Shown here piece after piece: positions 42,001 to 51,924 of a stretch of 64,000 nt of DNA (its first letter is position 1; each line of letters opens with the position of its first letter). A model generated the notes under the pieces. It had not been told where the DNA came from and made no database searches. It saw only the letters and a list, made by a program, of their open reading frames with translations. This DNA is from Paulinella micropora. Its lineage: Eukaryota > Cercozoa > Imbricatea > Euglyphida > Paulinellidae. The DNA is taken from positions 30,001-94,000 of the forward strand of contig WBZZ01000144.1 of the NCBI GenBank assembly GCA_019918135.1, written 5' to 3'. The translations under genes were made by a program, and so were the position numbers.

Positions 42001-42576
42001 ATGTCAATTCACGGTAAGTACTATAAATGTTGCGTTACAGACGATTACTCGGGGTACATCAAAGATTTTTATTTACGGTACAAGAACGAATTTGTAGAGT
42101 GTTTGAAGCAAGCAGTAGCATGGTTTGAGAGGCAGACAGGGAAGAAAGTCAGACAGATCACTTGCGATAATGAGTTCGATGTCCCAACTGAAATTATAGA
42201 ATGGTGGAAACCCCTACAATTCATTTGGAAGACTAGTGCTCCAGGTGATAAAGATGGCAACCCCATAGCTGAGAAGGTCAATGACATCACAGCCGGACTA
42301 GCCCGGGCCATGCGATACGAGGCTAACTTACCACCTCAATTTTGGGAGGAAATTGAACGCACAGCCACAACCTTGCACAACATTCTACCAGCAAAGACAG
42401 GACCTAGGAAAGGAACCTCACCTTTTGAGCAATGTCTAGGCTACAAGCCAGCAATCCGACAACTTAAGCCTATAGGATGTTTAGGTGTAATGTACATAGG
42501 AAAGCAGGTAGGCAAAGGCAACTATAGGGGAAAACGAGTAATGTTACTTGGATACGATGTATTTAAGGAACTATAG
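42001..42576 (+). pseudogene. copia integrase core fragment
   Basis: VTDDYSGYIKDFYLRYKNEF, a CDNEFDV acidic site and LARAMRYEANLPPQFWEEIE followed by AKTGPRKGTSPFEQCLGYKP match the integrase core of copia elements. A TAG after DVFKEL interrupts the continuing frame. Confidence 0.75.
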
Positions 42577-43234
42577 CGAGTTTGGGATGGTCGTAAGGTC
42601 ATCACTAATGTGCGTAATGTACACTTTGACCCCAATGTATTTGGTAAGGATGCTCATGTACCCAGAGAAGTCAAATGGGACGACGAGGAATCCGAGGGGG
42701 AGAGTAATGACACCATACAGCTAGAACAGCAGTTAGACGAACCCGAACTTAAAGATGAGGGGGAGTTAGACACACATGAGGAGTTACAGGAAGAAAAAGA
42801 CGTTCGCCGCCCAGATTCCGGTCTCCCATAGAGTCAAAGGTATAACTAGCTGACAACAAGGATGATGGGCTAACACCCGTCACATCGTTAGAGGCGCAAC
42901 GCCCCAAAGCAGACCACCCTACTCTAGTAGGAGGTATGTAGAGGGAGACGCGCCCACAAAGGGCTTCACTTGGGAGCAAAGTGACAAAGTCACATCAGCT
43001 AACATAGCGAGAGGGAAACGAAAAGCAAAGGTTAGGACAGTTACACAACCACCTCCAGAAAAGAAGGCAGCAGTAAAAGCAGCTACATCGACAGGAGAGA
43101 GAGTTAGTGTTCCGGGAGTAGCTTTCGGAGAAGAATAGGCAAAGGAAGAATATGGAGACAGCTGGCAATCAGTTAAGAGAGAAGGAAAAGTCTTAGAACT
43201 ATGCGAGAAGGGAGAGAGACTTAAAGTCCGTAAG

Positions 43235-44291
43235 ATGCCTAAGCCCAGTCACTTCGTAGTCTTTGACGACGGTCAAGTAGAAAAGATGTTAGATAGCGAA
43301 ATTAGAAAGTATCGGATAGATAGGATAAGACCCGTCGGAGAACGAGAGCATCCCGAGATGTCCGCAGAAAATATCGTAGAGAATCAAACCACTGCGTTAC
43401 TGTACCTGACATTGAAGGTACCAAAGGCAATCGTTGATGAGGGTTTAACTGCGAAAGAGTTGAAAGCAGGAATGGATAAAGAGATCGAAGCTCTAAAGTC
43501 TTTTAACACTTACACGTGGGTAAGCCCTAAGGAAGCGAAAGAAAAAGGAGTAAAAGTAGTGAGACTAACATGGGTACATAAAATCAAACTAGACGAAAGG
43601 GACGTAAGTTCATTAAGTCAAGGTTAGCTTTACGGGGAGATATGCTAGAGCCAGGAGTTAGCTATAGCCCAGATCAATTATTTGTGCCCTGCGCCGCGCA
43701 TCGCTCATTACTCTTTTTGTCTAAGCTTGCAGCATGGCATGGACATAAGCTATACGGTATAGACTTCAAAAATGCTTATCTAAATGCACGAATGCATTAT
43801 CCTGTTTACGCTTATGCACCCGATGGAATAGACAGTGAAGAGCATGAAGGCATGATAGGAGTGTATATGGAGCTCTGTATGGCGCGCCGCAAGCTGGTAG
43901 GAGATGGTATGAGATTTTAGCCACTAAGTTTGAGGAATTAGGATTCAGGTTACTAGACTCTGATGTATGTATGTTCGTTGAAAAAGATAAGCCGATAAGA
44001 GATGCTATCATTGGTATTTTCCATGTAGATGATCTTATTTTCTCAGCTCCTAACGAACAAGCGTATGACCGTTTCGCTAGTAAACTAGAAAAGTTTTATC
44101 CTCTTAAGCGTTTGGGAGTGGCTAAGGAGTTCAAAGGAATAGAGATCGTTCAGGAAGGAGGACGCACTTTATTCCATCAGAAGAAGTATCCGAAACAGAT
44201 TTTAAAGAATGTAGGATATGCCGATGTCAGACCAGTAAGCACTCCTAGTGCTCAGCATGAGCCCGAACCTATGGGAGAAACAAGCGCTTAG
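43235..44291 (+). pseudogene. copia reverse transcriptase fragments
   Basis: Three frames in series: MDKEIEALKSFNTYTWV (about 43470), KLYGIDFKNAYLNA with a catalytic Asp (about 43750) and IFHVDDLIFSAPN (about 44020), the Y/F-x-D-D box. Frameshifts between them show decay. Confidence 0.75.
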
Positions 44292-44299
44292 AAAGCATT

Positions 44300-44965
44300 C
44301 AATTCCTAGTTTGGTATGTAAACTTTTGTTTCTAACTAAGATGGCACATCCAGATGCAGATCAAGCATTGAATGCAGCCAGCGTGATGCAAACAATAAAT
44401 CCAGGACTTGCTTATGCTTTACCAGGTAGAATCTTCGGATATCTGAAAAGTTCGTATCGCGGTATTACATTTCACGGGCCTAAATCGTCGCAAGAGGGAA
44501 GGACGTACCCCAAGATTACTTTGTGGCCAGGTGCTGCGCATAAGGTCTGTAAGAAAACCGGAAAGTCACGTACAGGTTATGTAGTGCTTTGGGGTGAGAC
44601 CCGGTAGCTTGGTTATCGAAACGACAGACTAGAATTGCACTAAGTTCTGATGATGTGGAAATTTTCGCAGCAGCAGAGTGCATACGAGAAGGATTGGCTA
44701 TCAGACACATCACAGAAGAGTTAGGTATAGCACAGAAAGGGCCGATAGAGCTTTATGAAGATAATGCACAGACTATCTTAGCTAGAGAGGGGAATGTCAG
44801 GACCACGTACTAAACACTTACCCTTAGAACTGCATTCCATTCATCATGCACAGAGAGACAATGAGATTAAGTTTGTAAAGGTAGGAACTAAGAAATAAAT
44901 AGCAGACGTACTGACCAAACATGTTCCTAAGGACCAATTGAATATCTCGTTAGTAAATTTATGGT
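44300..44965 (+). pseudogene. copia RNase H/3' end fragment
   Basis: Frames with KMAHPDADQALNAASVMQTI, GKSRTGYVVLWG and near the end RTKHLPLELHSIHHAQRDNE plus a VADVLTKHVPKDQL-like end correspond to the RNase H and C-terminus of copia Pol. Broken by several stops. Confidence 0.6.
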
Positions 44966-45270
44966 AACACTTGATCCATAATTTTACATCTCAAGTCTGC
45001 AAACTCACGCAAAATACGCAAATTTACGCAAAGTCAACTCATGTTGTTTTGTGAGTTTTCTCTCTTTGAAGTGTGTAGGAAGTGTTTTGCGCAGGTAGTT
45101 GAGCGGCATCTTTTGACATTGTTCCCGTCGAAGTGAAAGCCGAGCGTCAATGCGAAGCGCGTGGATCAGACCACCATCGGTCGCATTACGGCGAGAGCAG
45201 GAAAAGACATGGGAGATCGGAGCCAACTGTACATCGAATAGTCTTATTATTGGCGAGATGGCGGAATTAA
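44966..45270. other. Spacer between copia and gypsy-type remains
   Basis: No gene seen. Contains CAAACTCACGCAAAATACGCAA-type short repeats; boundary of the copia element unclear. Confidence 0.4.
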
Positions 45271-46470
45271 CTAATTATTGTTCTCCAGCTCAGTCTCCTC
45301 CTTCTCCGCAATGGGTGCCCTGTAGGCATCCCGTTCCGAGATATCTTCCTTACGGATTGGTGGGACCTCTTTAAAGTCAGCCTCCATCCGTTTGAGTGCT
45401 TGATCAACGGACTCATCTTCAAGTAGGAAGGGATCATACTTAATCAGCCTTCGTACATTGACTATTTGAACTTTCCCTCTGCCCCTGATTTTATAATTCA
45501 AAGGCCCCATCTGTCCCATGATCTGGTATGGTCCTTTCCAGTGGATGAACAGCTTCGAGCTGACTCCCTGAGGAACCTGATGATGGTACAGTAGTACAAT
45601 ATCCCCGACCTGAAATCTGATTTGATCCAGGTGCGCCTGCCTGACACCTTCAGCATCAGTCCTCCTGCGCTCCGCCTCCCTATGCGCCTGTACTATTTGC
45701 TCCGCCTCCATCTCCGCCCGAAGTCTCACCCCAAACATCTCATCCTGATCTGCCCATGAATCTTTTGGGTGCAGCAGTGAGGCTGGGATGGCGGGCTCAC
45801 GCCCATATACTAATTGGTATGGCGAGACGGAACCTTTTGAACCACCTAACGCTGTAGAAGGTAGGCAATTCATAGCAAAGGCAAATGAGGATGCTGCCTC
45901 CACCCATGCCTTTTGGTTCTCCTTCTTCATACAATACATCTTCAGCGCGGCCTTGAGGGGTCTATGAATCCGCTCTATCTTGCCGTTCGCTCTGGGGTTA
46001 TAGGCGGTGACATATTGCCATTTCATGCCGTAATATGCAGATAGCTTGTCGATGACTTCATTATTAAAGTCAGAGCCTCGATCTGAGCACATTTTTCTCG
46101 GCACCCCAATCTGTGAGATGATCCTGTTAATCAACGCCTTGGCTGTTGTTTCGCCCGTAACGTCTTTGACTGGGACCACCCATATATAGTTGGTGGCTCT
46201 GTCTATTGCCCTTAGAATGTATCTGTAACCTTCCGTCGTGACCGGGAAAGGTCCTAAATGATCAGTGTGTAAGAACTCGAACATTCCTAAGTGTAAAGGA
46301 AAAGTCTCGATCAGGCCAAAATTCGCCTTCAATGGTGTTTTGGATGTCTTGCATGGGATGCATGAATTGACCTGTTCATCAATATTCTCCTTCATCTTCT
46401 TCCACCAGAATCGTCTCGAAATGAACATATGCGTTCTTTGTCGGCCCGGGTGCGCCAGTAATGGGCAGTT
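45271..46470 (-). pseudogene. Ty3/gypsy-type integrase fragment
   Basis: The frame is open to about 46593. The HHCC zinc region (AHPGRQRTHMFISRRFWWKK, CIPCKTSK) is followed by the catalytic core with D (LHTDHLGPF), D (CSDRGSDFNN) and E (RANGKIERIH). GPYQIMGQMGPLNYKIRG near the C-terminus is a chromodomain-like or GPY/F end. The upstream reverse transcriptase part is missing, so this is a fragment. It runs opposite to the adjacent gag and protease pieces. Confidence 0.75.
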
Positions 46471-46511
46471 ATGAGCAGAGACAAAAATGATGTGTCTGAA
46501 GTAATGACCGC

Positions 46512-47239
46512 TTGTCAGAGGCCCGACAGCCAGACAGCATCCTTGATCGGTTCTGCATCGGCTTCTGCTCAACTGCAAGCCGCACATACGCAACGATCTG
46601 TAGGAAAGCGACCAGTCGTGAAGCTAACACACCTTGTATTCGTTGGTGGGCACGGGCACAATGCTTCAAACACACAAATAAGAAATGCCCGTACAACCAC
46701 GATGTCGAGGACACCCGCATCCGAAACACACTCCTCAAGAACGTACGGTCGGACGAAACCAACACCGTCGCCGTTCTGCGCCGACTGCGCAAGGATCAGG
46801 GGTGGAAATTACAGGATGTCGCGGACCATGACCGCGAACTAGCTGACGCGATCATTCTCTTTTCGCTAGAGATAATCAGAAGACGGCAGCCATAGAAGCC
46901 GCAAGTAGAGGAAGAGGTGGAACACGAGGAAGAGGAGGAGGGAGAGAAATCAATCGAGGAGGAGGAGCCCCTTTTGCACGAGGCACATACACTCGCGGGG
47001 GGGAGAGAGGATTTGTGAGAAGAGGATGAGGAAGAGGTGTATTTCAAGGTAGAGGAGGAGGAAGATGGGTTGGCCGAGGTGGATACGGCAGCGCAGAGCG
47101 CCCGTACAACAGAGACGGGGGCTGGGCAGACGGCTCGAGCTCAAGCTCGAGTTCCTCAGCACCACAGGTCTATGCGACACCAGGCGCAACCACTACCGAC
47201 ACTGATGCCGACTCAGGTAACAGATTTGAGGTAGTCCAA
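46512..47239 (+). pseudogene. Gag-like RGG/CCCH protein fragment
   Basis: A CCCH-like finger (CIRWWARAQCFKHTNKKCPYN) is followed, in another frame from about 46880, by an RGG-box (RGRGGTRGRGGGR; GRGGGRWVGRGGYG). One in-frame stop interrupts it. This suits a nucleic-acid-binding Gag. Family assignment is by composition only. Confidence 0.45.
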
Positions 47240-47293
47240 TGACTAGAGAAGGAGGGAGAAAACAGAACAACATGCATTGCACGATACACCGTT

Positions 47294-48559
47294 GTGCAGG
47301 TCCCAACCAAGGGTGCCAGTGAGTCTAAGAGCCCACAGCAGACCACAGACCAACTCAAAGGTAGTACAATACTGGTACACCCATCACGACAACAAACAGT
47401 GCATGCTGCTAATAGGCAGGCGAGTAAAGCGCTGGCAAAGAGAAAGCAGGCGGGCCTGTCACAGCCAAAGCCGAAAAAAGTAAGAATAGAACCGGCAATC
47501 AATATTATCAACTTGCCGAGACAGACAATAGACAAGGAGGATGGAGGACATCAACCTCTCCTCACGGTCTCAAACAGAGAAAGCAAGGACAATCATCCTT
47601 CGCCTGTGAACAATACCCAAAAAGACATTACAAAAACGGCGGAAAGGGAGGAGGCGAACCTCGAGAAAAGGATACAGATTTTAGAACACAAGCTCCTTGT
47701 ATTGGCCTTAAAAAGTCACCGGCCAGACGCTTTATGCTATACAAACCTTTTTTGTGAAACATTAAATACCTTTATAAACATTGGTAATGATACTATGGCG
47801 AATATTAATATTGTCGGCCGGAAATTTACTACGAAACACCATGCGTGGTTAGAAACTAATATGAAAAAATCATCTGGCACCTTGAAAGGAGTTAGTAGTC
47901 GGACGGATACAACGGGCATCATCACTCTAAATTTTAAATTGAAATCCGGACGAGTATATCGAGTGGACTTGTACGTTGTCTCCGAATACCACGGATCTGT
48001 TCTTTTGTCGTACGACCAACTGGCGACTATGAACGTAGTGATTGATTGCGCCGCCAAAAGAGTCATATACTGCATAGAGCCAGGAGAAGAATATACTGTC
48101 GACTCTCTCCATGCTATTGACTCATACGAGGCCCTACACCTAGGGGTAGCATCGGAAGGGAAACAGGTGGCCATTACACACGCATATGAGGCATATATGC
48201 CAACGGACGCGGTGTCTAAAGATGGTTCAAACCTGTCAGGCAAGAGAGAGGCGGAGGTCTATACGGCTACAGTCTCTACACAATGGGATGAAAAGTCGAT
48301 AGACGATCTCATTGAAAAGAGGAAAGAAGAGATTATATGCATGGGGAAAAGGTGCCCATCGTTGGCGAGATTTGAAGAAAGAGCAGGGGCCGATGTATAT
48401 ATTACCAACGGGTACTGCTTTCACGTAAAGGTGGCAGAGAAGGACAGACAGGAGTTTATACCGAGGAGAAGGGACGACTCCCTGATATCCCGGCAGAAGA
48501 TATTAAAAGCTTTATTACCAAATTCTGGGGTGACGAGCCTACGTGGCCGCGCTCACTGA
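47294..48559 (+). pseudogene. Retropepsin-like region of a gypsy-type element
   Basis: The frame is open for 421 codons. FINIGNDTMANINIVGRKF and VVSEYHGSVLLSYDQLATMN, then VIDCAAKRVIY follow the aspartic-protease plan, although the catalytic D-S/T-G reads D-T-M. The start is not an ATG, so the frame continues from upstream. Confidence 0.5.
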
Positions 48560-48564
48560 CAGAA

Positions 48565-49017
48565 GTGAAAAAGTGCCTGCGCACTCTTTTTGAAAATAAT
48601 AAACCATATACTGTCATACTCCCGTACAATGAGAAGGCGATATGGGCGCAGGAGATACGGGACCGGCTTATTGATCATCCGATACCGGTGCCCTCACGGA
48701 AGCAACACTTAGTGGTGGCTTGTCGTCTCGGGACTCGTGAGCAGAGCAGTGCATACAAGCGGAAGCTCAGAGACCAGGACAAGTTGAAATTGATTCCTCA
48801 AGCGTTCACATGCTTCGATGGTTTCTACACCCGAAAAGCTCCGTTGCAATATGCGAGATTAATAGATATGTTGGTAGGTCTGGCGGAGGACGACGAACCA
48901 GACACTGCCACATATGAAAAAATTGGGAATGGACGATATATCAGAAGAAGAGTCGGGCTTGGAGGAGGACAGAGCACCCCTCAAGCATCACAAGAGAATG
49001 TCAGAGGAGGAGTTTAA
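48565..49017 (+). pseudogene. Downstream continuation of the gypsy-type element
   Basis: 150 codons in another frame (NKPYTVILPYNEKAIWAQEI; KLKLIPQAFTCFDGFYTRKA), then a stop-rich region to 49170 where the LINE begins. Domain not recognised. Confidence 0.35.
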
Positions 49018-49170
49018 GGCGGCGATAGAAGAGAAATTGGCAGGAGGAGCAGGTACGGAGAAGGAGAAAGAGGTTTGAAAGAGAGATTGAAGGCGAACAA
49101 AAAGATTTTTGACCCCCCTCAAGCGGGAGGTGTCAAGCCGGAAGACTTCACCGCGGTTATTTGTAAAATA

Positions 49171-50223
49171 CCACGTCAGTTCGGCCCATACTGCCTTGTG
49201 GTCCGTATCAAGATCATCTTGGCATACTCCGAACTTTGCTCCAGCTGCCAAGCCAGGCGACGCGCAGATGTAATCGAGGAGGTGCTTGCCTGTGCCCATG
49301 CCGCGCTGCTCACGCCGGGACCACCAGTAGGACCCTTCCACTGGGCACGAGAAGCCGCTCAGATTTCGCAGGCCCGTAGCGACGAGGACAGCCGCGAGTC
49401 TCTTGCCGTTCTCCGAACGTACCGGTGTTCCCTTATCATCGACCTCCCCGTGCTGACCGACGATGCCCTCCTCTTTTCGGCTGCATGCCGGCCCGAGCTT
49501 CGCGTTGGCATCCGCCACCGTGACCACAAGACCTTTGGCTCCAAAAAAAGCTATAGCTGCCTGCCAGGCCGCATACGCCTCTGACGACTCTTCTTCCTGC
49601 GTTTCCTGGGGAAAGTAGCCGTTGCCCACATAGATATCCTGAGCGCCGGTAACACCCAAGGCGATACGCAGCCACACTTGCTGCCGGTGGTCGATGGGGG
49701 CTGACACCAGGTTACAATACGGACCAAGGAAGTTAGCCACCGCGAATAGAACTCCACCCTTGCAGCGATTTTTCTCGCTGACCTCCGCAGGTTTTCCAAA
49801 AATCCGGAATCCATCCAGGCTGCATTTGGAAAGTTGCTTCTTGCCCATGCGGTGCTCCTGAGCCCCGATGACTAGCCAGCCCTCGTGCTTGTATAATGAT
49901 GCCCATTCCGCCGTGCCTACGTTGTCGTATCCCGTTTTACCCTGCCAGTTGTGACTCGCGACGAGTAGCTTGAAGCCGGTATCGAACTGCTTGGAGTGGT
50001 GCTTCTTGGCTCGTTTCCGGACCCGACGGCCGCGCTTGGCTTCCGCCCTCGTGCTGCCCCCCTCTGCAGGTGCTTGCGCAGGTTGGTCCCCCACTGCACT
50101 GGCCGCCGATTGCAGGGGCACCATCTGCACATCAGCACACTCAGACACACACTCAGGTGCATCGGCAGCCGATTCCGAAGACACCACCTGCACATCATCG
50201 ACACATTCTTCATGTAGAGGCAA
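49171..50223 (-). CDS. LINE ORF2, endonuclease part (copy A, truncated)
   Basis: APE-type endonuclease N-terminal part with VIGAQEHRMGKKQLSK, VADANAKLGPA and LDYICASPGLA, ending within the DTDHKAVWAELTW motif where the junction lies. Beyond it the frame runs by chance into gypsy-derived sequence. Compared with copy C it has V-D-D for V-N-D near the N-terminus and a few other changes. No ATG at the frame start. Confidence 0.75.
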
Positions 50224-50894
50224 GGCGCGATATCCCGTCGCAGCTTCCTCCTTTCGGACCGCCGCTTCCCATGGATGCGAATAAGCCTTCGGACACGTTC
50301 CCTGTCCCTGAACCTGCGCCCAAGGGCCACATTGACCCCTCTGCCGAAGAATTTGATATGTTTGAGTTGCTGCAACGCCGTCTGCCTGCTGTCATCGTCC
50401 TCGTAGACCAGCTCCAGGTGACGAGACATTCGCTGGCCTTGCCACTCCATTACCGGGACCACCAGACCAAGACCGCTCATTTTGGAGGCGATCTCCTGTA
50501 GATTGGCGCGTTCTGAGAGCCCCCAGACAATCAGATTACGCCCGTCCTTGTCGTACCGATCTACCCGCCGGTACAGTCGAGGCGGCGGTGCCATCTGCCA
50601 TATAGCGCCGCTCGCCTTATGTTGAAGCGCCGACCCGTGTGCCAGGTTTGGGGAGGAAGGATGAGGCGCAGCTAAGATAGCCTCTCCACGTGGTTCAGGA
50701 ATTCCGTCATATACGCGAGCCCTCATCCTCCCATCCTGGGACATCGGGCCAGAGCCCGTCGAAGAGGCATTCCCACGGGGATTGTCTAGGTCTTCGGCGA
50801 TTCTACCTTGTCCCATAAGGGCCACAGTGGTAGCTCCGTGCTTCGCGTATTTGTAATCCATTGAGAGTAGTAGACGGCCAATGTCGCTGGCCAT
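49917..50894 (-). CDS. LINE ORF1 (copy A)
   Basis: 325 aa. A low-complexity front, then an RRM-like core (GRNLIVWGLSERANLQEIAS; SRHLELVYEDDDSRQTALQQ) and a basic segment (RRFRDRERVRRLIRIHGKRR) as in L1-type ORF1 RNA-binding proteins. The last 100 residues overlap the ORF2 frame. ATG at MASDIGR. Confidence 0.7.
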   Translation of the reverse strand: MASDIGRLLLSMDYKYAKHGATTVALMGQGRIAEDLDNPRGNASSTGSGPMSQDGRMRARVYDGIPEPRGEAILAAPHPSSPNLAHGSALQHKASGAIWQMAPPPRLYRRVDRYDKDGRNLIVWGLSERANLQEIASKMSGLGLVVPVMEWQGQRMSRHLELVYEDDDSRQTALQQLKHIKFFGRGVNVALGRRFRDRERVRRLIRIHGKRRSERRKLRRDIAPCLYMKNVSMMCRWCLRNRLPMHLSVCLSVLMCRWCPCNRRPVQWGTNLRKHLQRGAARGRKPSAAVGSGNEPRSTTPSSSIPASSYSSRVTTGRVKRDTTT

Positions 50895-51888
50895 CACCGC
50901 CGCGCCTCTCTACGCCGAGGAAAGCGCCCGTCCATGCAAATAGCATCGGCGGTATCTGCAACACACACTACACGCATTTCCGCCGGTGTCACTGGACGCT
51001 GCCGCGTCGCTTCGTGCCCTTCGGCGCCCGCCAGCACCCCCAGCGTCGCCAGAACCTGCCTCACGCACTACACACACTCTCCATCGCATCGCCAACGCCT
51101 CTACTCTCATGCCTTATGGACTTTCAGCTGCTCCTAACAATACACATCATGAGGTACGGGTGTCCCCGAGTGGAGCCAGATCGGACGGCGTGCCGCTGAA
51201 ACTCCTTCCCCCACGTGGGTATAGAAGGCGCGAACCTAGCGGTACCTATAGGGTCTTACAGACAAGTATAGTAATCCCAGCCGAAGCTGCTCAGTTAGAA
51301 ATGCAACGGTGGAGGGTGTGAATGCATGGGGCAAGGCACTGCAACGCAGCAAGGCACTGGCAAGGCATTGGGACCGACTGAAGCCCCTCTCCAACGTGCG
51401 CTCATCATGTGTTCCAGTTAGGCAACCCCGAAGAAGCGAAGATAGGGAGGAGACAAAACCCAGATAGGATGAAGATAGGATTAACATGAAGCCGAAATGG
51501 AGCCGAGTTGGAACAGGTCAACTCGGCCCCATCTCGGCTCAATGTGAATCCTATCTTCAACCCATCTCGGTACTGTTTCCTCCAAATGCTCACCTCAACA
51601 AGATATCACCAAACCGGAATTGGAAGCCCCCAGGCATTTACTCGGCAGGAAATTCGACGAAAATGGGCTAACCAGGAAACCAGACCCAAACCAACAGCCA
51701 AGAAAAACGAGCCAACCAACAATCCAACAGACAACCCCACAACCTGCATGGCCGAACACCTACCGAGTAAATGCCCAGTTGAGAGTTGCGCATATCCCGG
51801 TGACCGCCCTCCCCAAGCGGTCACCTTCGTGGGGAGAGGCCCAACCACCTCCTCTTCCCATGGAGTGCCATCTTGTGCACCCCTCCAG

Positions 51889-51924
51889 AATAATAATAAT
51901 AATAATAATATTAATAATAATAAT
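51889..51924. repeat. AAT microsatellite between LINE copies A and B
   Basis: About 12 AAT units with one imperfection, at the junction of copy B's 3' end and copy A's 5' end. Longer in the B/C junction. Confidence 0.9.

Larger units (their letters stand above)
40843..44965 (+). mobile_element. Decayed Ty1/copia-type retrotransposon
   Basis: The order protease - integrase - reverse transcriptase - RNase H on one strand is that of copia elements. Frames are interrupted by stops and shifts, so it is inactive. Clear long terminal repeats were not found by eye. It starts with a short tandem repeat (GACACTCAGATATAGAGGAGGAT, two copies near 40877 and 40937). Confidence 0.75.
49171..51888 (-). mobile_element. 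LINE copy A, 3'-truncated
   Basis: This copy matches the 5' half of copy B, from CTGGAGGGGTGCACAAGATG at the 5' end (right) down to about 49171 (CCACGTCAGTTCGG in the genome), then joins the gypsy fragment. It keeps ORF1 and the endonuclease but lacks the reverse transcriptase. Loss of the 3' half is unusual, since LINEs normally lose 5' sequence. Confidence 0.85.

Noticed and set aside
40843-44965. A functional copia element
   Set aside because: Many stops and frameshifts between protease, integrase, RT and RNase H parts.
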